Shown: piece by piece, positions 36,156-46,488 of the stretch | How the letters are laid out: every line of letters starts with the position of its first letter | How positions within the stretch are numbered: position 1 is the first letter of the stretch | NCBI GenBank assembly: GCA_947650365.1 | Contig: OX393551.1 | Span: forward strand, 89,130,697-89,194,696 | Length of the DNA: 64,000 bases | Direction of reading: 5' to 3' | Source of the DNA: Chamaelirium japonicum | Lineage: Eukaryota; Streptophyta; Magnoliopsida; Liliales; Melanthiaceae | Position numbers and translations under genes: made by a program | Notes under the pieces: model-generated | Databases searched by the model: none | What the model was told of the DNA's origin: nothing | Seen by the model: the letters and a program-made list of their open reading frames with translations, nothing else

Positions 36156-36960
36156 TTCGCTTCCGCTGCGAAGAACTCGCCCTCGAGTTCATACGGTAAA
36201 GCGCAATCATCATCGAGGTTTTCGCCGATGTGGTATCTGTCGTCAGGAGCTGATGGTGGAGGCCCAACAAATGATGTCTCACTATACCGAAGTCACCACC
36301 GGGGTCCCATGAGAAGGTATCACTGCCGTCGATCGGAGAACATATGTCAAAGTAGTGCTGGGGTAGACGACAGAGTCGGATCGTAATCTCAGACCGCTGC
36401 GATAACTCGAACATCGGCTCGCCTGAACGGAGGTAGAGCGAAACAAACACTGTAGGCATCAATAGTCGGTCTAGCCCAAGAAAATCAATCTGCTGAAGCT
36501 CGGCTAGAGAGACATCCTCGAAAGAATCCGCAGTATGTGGTAGCATAGTTGGCGGCAGAAGATCCTCTGGAAGGGGAAGCTCGTCTGCTGGTGGTGGTAT
36601 TGGAGGTGATGGATCCACCAAAGATACAACTGGAGGAAGCTCTGTCGGTGGTGGAAGCTCTACTGAAAGTTCTGGAGGTGGAGACTCATCTGTGGTGGCC
36701 GCTAGAGGTGAGTCCATTTGTTGTAACTCCCATTCAATCTCACAAGCCATCTCATAGGCTTCGTCCAGATACCTCCAAGATCCAGCTGAAAACTTGCCCT
36801 TTATGTCGGAGCGGAGTCCTCTAATGTACAGTACCACTGCCAAGAAATCTTTCTCTGAAAAACCATAGCGGATCATGCGCCGATAGAACGCTGAAGTATA
36901 CTCATAGACGAATGTGTTCCCTTGATGACAACGAATCAGCCCTTGCGTCTTGGCATCCAT
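36148..36960 (-). CDS. Gag-like protein of the TR-GAG element
   Basis: A 270-residue ORF. Residues about 15-80 (FVYEYTSAFYRRM, then GFSEKDFLAVVLYIRGLRSD, then YLDEAYEMACEIEWELQ) match the second half of the retrotransposon gag capsid domain. They are followed by a proline/glutamate-rich linker and no CCHC knuckle. The start codon chosen is the only Met at the N-terminus. The usual first half of the capsid domain is absent or lies in an unrecognised exon of the leader. The TGA stop lies inside the LTR (bases 6-8 of the LTR as read on minus), so the last codons are formed across the internal/LTR junction. The protein would package element RNA, and replication would need enzymes from another element. 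Confidence 0.7.
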   Translation of the reverse strand: MDAKTQGLIRCHQGNTFVYEYTSAFYRRMIRYGFSEKDFLAVVLYIRGLRSDIKGKFSAGSWRYLDEAYEMACEIEWELQQMDSPLAATTDESPPPELSVELPPPTELPPVVSLVDPSPPIPPPADELPLPEDLLPPTMLPHTADSFEDVSLAELQQIDFLGLDRLLMPTVFVSLYLRSGEPMFELSQRSEITIRLCRLPQHYFDICSPIDGSDTFSWDPGGDFGIVRHHLLGLHHQLLTTDTTSAKTSMMIALYRMNSRASSSQRKRMM

Positions 36961-37407
36961 GTCACAATGGTGGAAATGTGGTCCAGGGGTAAATCTGGAA
37001 ATCTGTAATTACTGGTTCACTGAAAATTTCTGCTGATGGTATAGATGCGTAGAGCTCGAAAAACCCTTCGATTTGATAGGTCGCACGCCAAAAACGGACC
37101 AGAAATGAAAGAGATATGTCCAATTGAAGTTGGCGGGTCTGTTTTTGTAAACGGGTTGGATCCGAATTCAACTCGGGTTCAGCACTTAAGTGCAAAATAG
37201 CAACTAGAAAGGGTGGGGATTTGAGGACTGTAGGATGAGGATCTAAGGGCTGTGGTGGAGGAGTGAATTGGAAAAAGAAAAAGGGACAAAGGGGGTTTCG
37301 GTTTAGGGTTTGTTTGGGGGCACTTGTGTGCAAATATGGAAGAGGAAAAGGGCAAAGGGACGGCAGCAGCTGCAGCAAACAGCACAGCAATGGCTGCACC
37401 GCAGGTA

Positions 37408-37560
37408 TGTCTTTCTTTTCCTTTTTTTTTTTTTCCTTCTTCCTTCCTTCTTCTTTTCTTTCCTTTTCTTCCCTTTTCTTCTTTCCTTCTATTCTTTTCT
37501 TTCCTTTTCTTCCCTTTTCTTCTATTCTTTCTTTCCTTTTTTTTTTTTTTCTTCACAGAT
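37408..37560. repeat. Polypyrimidine (CTTT/CCTT)n tract in the TR-GAG leader
   Basis: About 150 bp of almost pure C/T on plus. It creates Phe/Ser/Leu-rich or Lys/Arg-rich ORFs in several frames that are not genes. Confidence 0.9.
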
Positions 37561-37933
37561 CTGCGGCAGATCTGTTTGGGGTTTTTTTTTTTTTTGGCTG
37601 CGGGGTGCGCGAGAGCACGGAACAAGAGGTGCGGTTCAGCGGGTGGAGCGGGAGGAAGGGCCGGCTTGCGGTGGACGGGCGGGCGGCAAAGGAGAGGGGT
37701 TCGGTTGAAGGGGGTTTCCTTTCTCCTCTTCTTTTTTTTTTTCTCTCAACAGATCTGATCTCTCTTTTTTTTTTTTTTTGTTGGGATTGTAGGGCGACGT
37801 ACCAGAAGAAGATGATGACTCGGCGAGGATGGTGACGACGGAACGACGACGATGACGATGGACGACGATGACGATGGACGACGGCGATCGAAGCAAAGAT
37901 CGTTCGTGGTGCAGGAACGCCACGAAGCCCGAA

Positions 37934-37945
37934 GCTCTGATACCA
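37934..37945 (-). other. Primer-binding site of the TR-GAG element
   Basis: On the minus strand it reads TGGTATCAGAGC, complementary to the initiator-Met tRNA 3' region, three bases inside the right LTR. It fixes the orientation and marks the right LTR as the 5' one. Confidence 0.9.
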
Positions 37946-37948
37946 ACT

Positions 37949-38432
37949 TGATGCAGGCGCGCGTCATCCAAGAGCGGTTGATGAAGACGATGCTATCTTT
38001 TGTTTGTATTTTCTTTGTAACGGGATAACTAGTGATACGGAATCACCGAGAGGAAGTGGCGGAGGAGGTAAGAACCATGACAGAGAAGAAAAGACTAGAA
38101 GCTTAGATGAGAGGGGGCCTGAAATCCATCAGGATACAAGGTGGGGACTCAAATCCATGAGCCAACGAAGGCATCCGCCATCAATTTTCATTCATCATAA
38201 TCTGTCCCTCAATGGTTACAATGGGGGCCTTTAAATAGGCTAAAAGAAAAGATAAAAATGACAACAAATTTAAAAGCCAATAAGTATCCTAACAACTTGC
38301 CTAAAATAAAGATCTCAAATAAAAAAGATATTAAAAGATATCATAATAGATATCATGCCTTATCCATCCATGGCAGGTTAGGATGGGCCTTCGGGTGGGC
38401 CAACGGGCTTGGGCCCAAGTCGGATCACATCA
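37949..38432 (-). repeat. 5' LTR of the TR-GAG element
   Basis: A 484-bp LTR paired with 35672-36155. Its inner edge adjoins the primer site, and its outer edge adjoins the gttaa duplication. Confidence 0.92.
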
Positions 38433-38437
38433 GTTAA

Positions 38438-39360
38438 GGAGCACCAGCAGCAGCGCAAGAGCAATACCAACAGCAGCAGCAAAATCTGAACCTCCAGTTG
38501 TACCAATGCGAGGTTTCTTGATTGCAATTTTAGTTTTCTTCAAGTATGAGCGTGTCGTGCATGTTTTAAGATTTGCCTATTGACTACTCAGGCTTACTAG
38601 CAAGCGTACCCGTTGGGTAACTTGACCTAGTCCCCCATAGGATCTATGATTCGGGTGCTCCCGGGTGCCCCGACCTTTCGAAAACACGGGTGTCCTCTTA
38701 GAGGCTAAACTTCCATTGCTAGCCTACGTTCTTCGACTAATACTTGTCATCAACTAACCAAGTAAAAGTGACACTCCTGATAGGCCAAAAAAAAAAAAAC
38801 CACCATCGTATGTAATCGAATATGAGGTGGACTTATGACCAATGCATAACATTAACCACTAAAAAAAATGCAAGATACTGAAACTACTAGTTAAGCCAAT
38901 ACCCATTGCAACCTGCTCGGAACAACAACAATATCAACGAACTGAAACAACTCAAGTTTTTCTATATCAATATCCAAACAGATCTTGTGCAACACAGTGC
39001 ACCAAAATCCATGGAGGATTACCCTGAAGATTGACACCCCTCTGACAGTTACAAAATAATGTCCCAGTTTCAAGTCTGGGACTTACATTCCCCTTGGTGG
39101 GAGCAGGAATAAGAAATGTAGAGTAACAGGAAAAAAAAAAACATGGGACACCAAACCACCACAAGATCTGACCATAATCACCATATACCACTTAGTTCCT
39201 ACATCTCCATGAAAAATAATGTCATAGCAAACATGCTTGAAAAAGAGAAGACAAGTTCAATCCTGCATTACAAACCAAAATTTATAAAGAAACCCTCTCC
39301 AATTTTCCAACTCGAACATAAGGAAATGGCTAAATGATAGAATAAAGTAATATATATATA
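38438..39360. other. Intergenic, no gene recognised
   Basis: Right after the TR-GAG element the minus strand has an open stretch rich in Ala/Leu that I could not assign. The rest is AT-rich with no clear repeat. Confidence 0.4.

Positions 39361-39910
<550 letters not shown>

Positions 39911-39976
<66 letters not shown>
39911..39976. repeat. (AT)n microsatellite
   Basis: A pure AT run of about 66 bp. Confidence 0.95.
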
Positions 39977-39979
<3 letters not shown>

Positions 39980-40118
39980 GCATGCTATGCTGCGCCATGC
40001 GGTGCGTGCGGCATCGCACCGCAGCCGTGTGATGCACTGCTGCGTGCATGCGATGCACGCAGCAGTGCATCACACGGCTGCGGTGCGATGCCGCACGCAC
40101 CGCATGCCGCATTCAAGC

Positions 40119-40123
<5 letters not shown>
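39977..40123. repeat. GC-rich foldback island, copy 2
   Basis: A near-perfect palindrome of about 125 bp. 'gccatgcggtgcgtgcggca' with 'tcgcaccgcagccgtgtgat' on the left folds on its reverse complement to the right, centred at 'gcatgcgatgcac' (about 40045). It is flanked by (AT)n on both sides. Confidence 0.85.

Positions 40124-40178
<55 letters not shown>
40124..40178. repeat. (AT)n microsatellite
   Basis: A pure AT run of about 54 bp. Confidence 0.95.
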
Positions 40179-40180
<2 letters not shown>

Positions 40181-40878
40181 GGACGGGGAGCCTGGACCTC
40201 TAGTGCAGCGTGAATGCTGCACCAGTCCCTGCATGCTTGCCACCTGTCCCTAAATTGGCGTCAGAATCGGTCGTTCACAATTAAATCCCGCGGGATTAAT
40301 CGCAGCCGTCCGATCGCCCGCACCACGCATACCCTCAGCCGCCTGATCGCCAAAGATACAGCCGCCCGCACCGCACATAGCCTCAGCCGTCCGATCGCAT
40401 GGATCCAACGGCTGAAAAAAATTTCGCGGTTACTATAGCCGCTACAGTAACCGCGAAATTGTTTTCAGCCGTTGGATCCATGCGATCGAACGGCTGAAAG
40501 CATTATCGCGGTTACTGTAGCGGCTACAGTAACCGCGGAATTTTTTTCAGCCGCCCGATAGCCTCGATCCAACGGCCAAGATTCATCCGTGCTGTTACTG
40601 TGGCCGCCACAGTAACAGCGAGAGAACGGTGGTCTGGGGGAATCCAATCCGTTGGATCGAGACGATCGGGCGGCTGAGGCTATGTGCGGTGCGGGCGGCT
40701 GTGTCTTTGGCGATCAGGCGGCTGAGGGTATGTGCGGTGCGGGCGATCGGACGGCTGCGGTTAATCCCGCGGGATTTAATTGTGGACGGCCGATTCTAGC
40801 GCCAATTTAGGGACAGGTGGCAAGCATGCAGGGACTGGTGCAGCATTCACGCTGCACCTGAGGTCCAGGCTCCCCGTC

Positions 40879-40881
<3 letters not shown>
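40179..40881. mobile_element. 703-bp foldback element embedded in (AT)n
   Basis: The ends are GGGGACGGGGAGCCTGGACC and its exact inverse GGTCCAGGCTCCCCGTCCCC. The arms (about 300 bp each) share 'aatcccgcgggatt', 'ggcggctg' and 'tgcagcattcacgctgca' blocks. Three small internal palindromes of type CGGTTACTGTAGC/GCTACAGTAACCG lie at 40428-40458, 40505-40537 and 40591-40621. (AT)n runs touch both ends. No ORF was found. Confidence 0.88.

Positions 40882-40958
<77 letters not shown>
40882..40958. repeat. (AT)n microsatellite
   Basis: A pure AT run of about 76 bp, followed by (AG)n. Confidence 0.95.
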
Positions 40959-40960
<2 letters not shown>

Positions 40961-41535
40961 AGAGAGAGAGAGAGGAGCATGACTTTGTATGCCTATGCAA
41001 AGAAGGCCTCAATGTATGCTCCTCTATTAACATACATAGAGGTTTTCGTATTTGCTCATTTTTTATGGATGTGATATCTATGTTAAGGATGATCATCCGC
41101 ACAAAAAATCAGTAAGTTTTGAAATCTTCAAGCATTTCAAATAAGCTCTTCAAATTAACGATTGAAATGGACGACTAATAAAGCTTCTAATATTTTGACG
41201 GAACTAGATGTTTCAGAATTTGTTGATTTTTGGTGGATATGTTATCTATTGCAATATGATCACCCTCACCAATAATCATAAAATTCTGAAATCTCTAGGT
41301 GTATCAAAATGATAGAAGTTGTATCGTCTGTCCATTTTAACCGTTAATTTGATAAACTTATTTGAAATGCTTAGAGATTTCAGAACTTGTTGTGAGGATA
41401 ATTATTTTATCATAAATATCACATCCACAAAAAATTAGCAACTTTATAAACCCCTATGTAGGTTAACAGAGGAGCAAACACTGATGCCTTCTCTGCATGA
41501 GCATACAAAGTCATTCTTCTCTCTACATATATAAC
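40959..41535. mobile_element. Foldback MITE with about 220-bp arms
   Basis: The left arm AGGAGCATGACTTTGTATGC and the right arm read backwards, AGAATGACTTTGTATGCTCA, pair with mismatches over about 220 bp. This includes 'gctcctctNttaacNtacata' and 'gatgtgatatNtatg' blocks. The middle arm blocks resemble those of 39361-39738 in plan but not closely in sequence. It is bordered by TA-rich sequence. Confidence 0.7.
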
Positions 41536-41548
41536 ATGCATAGTAACA

Positions 41549-42265
41549 AAATACAGTGTTTTTTTGAAAAAAACGTGTTTAAAACGCGACTTAATGAGCA
41601 GCCGATTTGTTACCATTTTTTTCCAATTTTTACAGATTACCAAATTCCCCGTTTTTTTACCGTTTTTATTGAAAAAAAAGATTAAAAAATATGTTTTTTT
41701 TCCGAACTTTATAACTGTTTCGATGATGAGTCCAATGACATTGAAATTCAACTTTCTTCCGATGACGAGTCCGATGACATTGAATTCATGGAGGATGAAG
41801 AGAATGAAGCAAGAGAAAATGATACAAGTTTGGCATTGGATGCTCTCGACAACACAATGGATGCTTAGTTTCTATTCTCTATTCTATTTTGATTAGTAAC
41901 TATTGGACAATGGATATCTTAAGTTTTGTAATATTTTCTTTTGGGATGTCGTTATCAACTTATCATGATGTTCGTAATTTGTATGATACTGTCGGGTTGT
42001 TGATTTATTGGTTACTTGCATTTGCATAGTTGCATGATTAACTTAATTGATTTGTTATTGACCTATCATCTTATAAGCCGTGTTAGAAATATCTTAGTTG
42101 TTTAAATGTAGGCTAAAAATTTGAGTTTTGAAGACCCCAAATTATCGATTTCTTTCAAATTTCACCCTCGCTGATTAAAACCCGAACCTGTTTTTTCTCT
42201 CGATTTTTACCCGTTTTTTTTCCAAACTTCGTGATTTTTGTCGAACTTTCCCGAGTTTTACCCTT
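41549..42265. other. Possible hAT 3' fragment, weak
   Basis: The plus strand at 41720-41868 encodes an acidic Asp/Glu/Ser-rich tail ending ALDNTMDA and a stop, as seen at the C-terminus of some hAT transposases. The ends CAGTGTTTTTTTG (41549) and, inverted, CAAGGGTAAAACTCGG (42265) look like hAT termini, but no duplication of flanks was found. Confidence 0.3.
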
Positions 42266-42427
42266 GCCAACCAATTGCCGAACCCGATCTTGGTGCCTAT
42301 GATAACATGCTATGGCTGTTCACGAGCTGACTATGACGAAAAGGTACATAATAGATCTAGTCGTCGGTCAAGATCTAGAGAGAGAAAGAGAGACGAAGAG
42401 CGAGAAGTCAATGGAGCCCTCTATCCC

Positions 42428-42545
42428 GTGTGTGACTATGGCTCTCTCATAAATCCTATTACCTATTCGATGGAATTTAGTAGCCGTGTGTGACTATGGC
42501 TATCTCATAAATCCTATTACCTATTCAATGGCATTTAGTAGCCAT
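42428..42545. repeat. Tandem duplication, two 58-bp units
   Basis: 'gtgtgtgactatggct' to 'atttagtagcc' occurs twice in direct succession, with a few changes (ctctc/atctc, tcgatgga/tcaatggc). Confidence 0.9.
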
Positions 42546-42549
42546 TTGA

Positions 42550-43773
42550 TGTTAATTGGTATTTTTTTGGAAGGTTAATTAGTACACTATCTCTCTCTCT
42601 CTCTAATGAGTGAATCACACCCAGAAGGCAGCCTTAGCCGCAGAAGGCGGCCATCCAAGTACCAACGGGCACGTCACCGCTGAAGGCAGCCATCCAAGTG
42701 CTGACGGAACGGGCCTTTACTAGTACAAAATGATATAAGAGACTACACATTTGCACAAAAGTGTCATTGAAATTTAACAGAGACGGCATCCTCTGGCTTG
42801 AATATAAAACTTCGGAGACATGAGGAAGCATCAAAATGGTTGAACGAATTCGACGCTTACTTCCTTCTCGACGGGGTTGGTGGAGGCGCTGCAAACCATT
42901 CTGCGGTTCCCGAGTGGGCCGGTTTTCGGGAGGAGACGGGCGGGAGAGCTTGGTGGGTGTTGAGAATCTGCGGAGAGCGAGGGTCGCCGGCGGGTAAGGA
43001 GGCCATGAAGAGATAGTGGTGCAGGCCGAGGGGGGGCAACCCATGAGGTCCTGCGAGCAGTGGGGAGGTTGCAGACGAGGCTCCCCTGAGAGGAATGGTG
43101 GAGCTTTGAAGTGATCATTTAACTCCCACATCGTAAAGGGGGGAGAAGGGACTCACCAGCACAGCGGACGGAGAGAAGAACGTAGTTGCCATCACTATTG
43201 ACTAGAGGAGAGGAGGGAGGGGGAGTTCAGAGTTGTCCCTCAGTTATTAGGGAAGAAGGTTGGCCGGGGGAGGAGGCGCTGTGGCGGGGCACCTTATCAT
43301 CGTGAACACACGGGATCTGCTTTCTTGGATTCACCGACCCACATCGTGCTCCACGAACACACGATAAAAAAAAAAAAAAAAAAACTTCTATTCATACCCC
43401 CCAAAAATACTTAGTATACCCCGTTTCCTCCCAAAAAAAAAAAAATCAATTTCCACCATCCCCCCACCATCTGATTCCTTCCTCCCCTTCTAAACCGTCG
43501 GAGCCTGCCATCCCACCACTTTCCCTCCTCCTCCTTTCCCATCACCGCCGAAGGTGGCTTCCACAACGGGCTCAACGAACCCAGGCGGCGGCTCCGATAG
43601 TGGGAAGAAGAAGGAGGTGAGGTGGTGGGGTGGGAGGCTCCGGCGGGCTCAACGTGCTCCGGTGACAGCTCCAGTGGTGATGGAGAAGGAGGAGGGGAAG
43701 TGGTGCGGTGGCGGGCTCAACGAGATCCGGAGGCTCCGGCGGTGATGGGGAAGGAGAGGAAGTGGTGGGGTGG
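42550..43773. other. Intergenic, no gene recognised
   Basis: Contains a (CT)n tract near 42588 and two copies of a 'gaaggcNgccatccaagt' block (about 42640 and 42680). It also has GC-rich stretches with Pro-rich shadow ORFs and two A-runs (43366-43383 and 43433-43445). No domain was recognised. Confidence 0.4.
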
Positions 43774-44229
43774 CACACACGAGATTACAGATGCCGGGAC
43801 CCAGGGACTTGGGGGTGGTGAGCCGGGTGCAACAAAGATTTGATCAGGAGATTGTGGGAGACATCCACTGGAGGGTCCCTTTGATCCGCGTCTCCACGTG
43901 GTGTTCGTGCGAAAGCTCTGAAGGGGTTGCCCAGGACAGAGGTATTTACAGGGTGAGGGTTTCTTGAGAGGCTAAGGAGTATCTGTCGTTGCTTTTGTCT
44001 CTTCCGTGCTTCGTTCTTTCTTGGCTAGGGGGGGTTTTGGCTTCGTTTCTCAGTCTTCGTGTCTCCCTCGATCCTTGCTAGTCCTTGGCATCCTTGATCG
44101 TCGATTCGCGGTGTCTATCATGCTTTTAGCGTCGGCTTTAGATTTGGCTTTCGGCTTTGGCTTTGCTTTGGCGTGGCTCTGGCTTTTGCTTTGCTTTGGC
44201 ACTTGCACTTGAACGTAGACGAGTAGAGG
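43774..44229 (-). repeat. LTR-X fragment in inverted orientation
   Basis: The reverse complement matches the right part of the LTR at 58720-60600: the 'cacacgagattac' end, the 'gatcaggagattgtgggag' block, the 'ggagggtccctttgatccgc' block and on to the 'aacgtagacgNgtagagg' block. It stops abruptly at 44229, where copia LTR sequence begins. Confidence 0.8.
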
Positions 44230-44874
44230 TTATACTGACAACCACTAGGCCTGGATTAATTGTGTGAACAGATTGACTCATCAAAATGCACCCATCCAAC
44301 ACTAGACGTCGAATAACCTATAGGGATTGCATGCCACTCAAGCGCCAGCGGGGTAACCCAACGTACCGTGGTATTGGACTATGGAAGGTCTGCACACGTT
44401 GGCACATCAAAGTACCACACAACTGGTTGGCTCAGTATACATGGTCCCTCAGGGTTAAGGACAGATTATCTATAGTAGTAAAAAGGTTTATGCACCAGTG
44501 TCTGAATCACTGAACTGTGTACTATCTTGGTTCTTGTTCAACACGATCATCGTGCTTGGTCAGGTGAATGGGAATCCCACATTTCCGTGGTGGAGGCTTC
44601 ACCACATCCTTTACCTGCCAACAACTTATTCTCGGTGAAGCGACCAGTATCACCAAAACTGTGAACTAGTTCTAGGTCTACACAGAACTGGTCCACTAGG
44701 TCTCCCAAGCATGGATCCACCATACGCCTTAGTGGCCTACTGTGTTCCCTAGGGTCCTTTATTATATATGTATTAACATATATCAAAGTAGTATTCTAAT
44801 TAGAGCAATAACCAAAGTCATCTTTATTAATGTTAATACAAAAAATCCACGCTCAGGACACACGAGCTACAACA
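44230..44874 (-). repeat. Truncated copia LTR of the 46-56 kb family
   Basis: It matches the right third of the LTRs at 46489-48433 and 54355-56310, from 'tatactgacaaccac' to the end 'cgagctacaaca'. The rest of that LTR is missing. On its right it cuts into the antisense PMD gene at 44875. Confidence 0.85.
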
Positions 44875-46488
44875 TCCACATGTTGCAACTCCGAAGGGCG
44901 TGTGGCCATGAGCTTGCGATGAGCTGACAAGTCTGCTTGCTGCTTCAAAAGGCCCACCTTCAAGGTTCTTTCTGCAGTCTCGGCTTGCTCCAAGCGAGAC
45001 TCTACTTTATGAAGAGAAGCTCGCACCGACTCTACCTTCTTTTGCGCCTTCGTCAAACTTGAAATCGCATCTGCATGCTGGCACTCTAATTGACATAAAC
45101 TCTCCTCAGCGGTTGCCAACTCAGAAGGAGTACTCTCCTCTAATAGAGCCTGCCGAGAACGATAAACCTCGCTATCGGTCACGAGCGAGTTCATCTGTGC
45201 AACAAAAGGAGAACTGTCCACATTGAACTCCACTAGGCTCGCACAAAACTCGGCACCATCAGTAGACCATCAGTTTTGGAGAGCGCCAAGACCCTCGTCC
45301 TGGAACGACTCAAGCATTGACCTGATATATTGCCAATAACTATCAAGAAGAAACTCTGAAACTCTGCTCCTTGGTCTCAAACTCGGGCGGGGCACCTCCG
45401 AGTACGTGGGCAAAACTTTCCCCACACCACAGCCACCACAGGAGCTGTCTTCACCGGCGGAGTCGGCAAAACTGTAGGAGCAGTCGCCACTGCCGCGCCA
45501 GCCATCTTCTCCATCAAGCCTGAGAAGACGACAATCGGGGTATGCCGCCTGCCAACACTCAAAACCTCGCCCTCCTCATGAAAGGACAAAGCATTGGCGT
45601 TGATGTCATCCAGATCTACGCCACCACTAGGAAAGTTCTCCCTACAAAGCTCAAGGAGGGCTAGGTCATCCATAGGGACGTCTAGCCCATACTTTCCAGA
45701 CACTTCATGCGCAGCCTCAGTAAGCGAACGTCCTTGGCACGCTTTCGAAGAATCCAGCCCAGACTCTACTACTATGACAGAGTCTGTCCAAAGAAAAGGA
45801 AACGTGCCACTCAACATGATAAAGTCCCCATAAATCAAATAAGGAGTAAAAACAGAAACTTTATGCGTACCTGCAAAGTCGAACAGAGCTATCCCAGACG
45901 GGGGGGTCACCTCATCCCCTAAAAGGCCAGGCTTCTCAACATCCTCTGCCGAGCAGGGCACCCTCGAAGTCACCCCATGTGGAATGCATAGCTTCCGTCT
46001 CTTAGGCGGGGCACTTTTGACTGCTGTCTTCGGAAGAACGGACGGCCCGGGGGCACCCACAAGGTCGACTCCTGACATGGGAGCCAAAGAAGAAACCCGA
46101 CGGTTGCTAGAAAGGTGACTACAAGTCTTTCTGGGCCTTTGAATTCCCAATCAGAGACGACAATCCTCCGACCCCGCGGAAGGATCAAAACTAAAGTCCT
46201 TGAACCCGCTACCCGCCAGGACATCAATCGGAAGGCTAGAAAGTAGTGGGGTTACTCGCTCTTCGATCCATTTACAGTAACTCATAGTCGCGGCATCCCG
46301 TGATCCCTACTTGGTCCCGGGAAAGAAGCTGCAGCCCGTCAACCGAGTATAAATAGAGGCCCAGAGGTGATAACCTTCCTGCGGGCTAATGCTCCCCTGC
46401 AATCGCTGTGGCATACCGAGTACCTCCTGCCGGAATCTCTGTTGGCGAGCAAAACGGTGAGGGGAGTACTGTTCCACCTCCACTATAT
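44875..46488 (-). pseudogene. Antisense PMD gene, 3' half (PMD end plus coiled coil), truncated
   Basis: Directly beyond the copia element the minus strand continues the PMD frame with VEVEQYSPHRFARQ, a hallmark of plant-mobile-domain proteins (Tyr-x-Pro-His-Arg ... Arg-Gln). It is followed by a long hydrophilic region (46150-45377) and a heptad-rich coiled-coil segment (45233-44870; LTKAQKKVESVRASLHKVES, then LEQAETAERTLK). Several stops and frame changes split it. The C-terminus is lost at the copia LTR junction at 44874. It belongs with 56316-58472. Before the copia insertion the two parts were contiguous, with tatat shared. The function of such transposon-borne PMD proteins is unknown. 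Confidence 0.65.

Larger units (their letters stand above)
35672..38432 (-). mobile_element. Gag-only LTR retrotransposon (TR-GAG type), TSD gttaa
   Basis: Two 484-bp direct repeats (35672-36155 and 37949-38432) start TGATGCAGG and end GGATCACATCA. They differ at about eight positions by eye. The element is flanked by gttaa on both sides (35667-35671 and 38433-38437). The primer site next to the right repeat shows that the element runs on the minus strand. The 1.8-kb interior holds a gag-like ORF and a long non-coding leader but no protease, integrase, RT or RNase H. It is inserted at the edge of the LINE relic. Confidence 0.9.

Noticed and set aside
35981..36386. ORFs on plus overlapping the left TR-GAG LTR
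   Set aside because: They are shadows of the LTR and of the minus-strand gag ORF.
37179..37835. Overlapping ORFs with long Phe/Ser/Leu or Lys/Arg runs
   Set aside because: They arise from the polypyrimidine tract in the leader of the TR-GAG element and appear in several frames at once.
38440..38583. Minus-strand open stretch with KPRIGTTGGSDFAAAVGIA followed by Ala/Leu, possibly an exon cut by the TR-GAG insertion
   Set aside because: The other side of the insertion site is LINE-like and no protein family was recognised. Splice sites are ambiguous.
41549..42265. A complete hAT element with CAGTG...CCCTTG ends
   Set aside because: The flanking 8-mers do not match, and only an acidic tail resembles a transposase. 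Kept as a weak feature.
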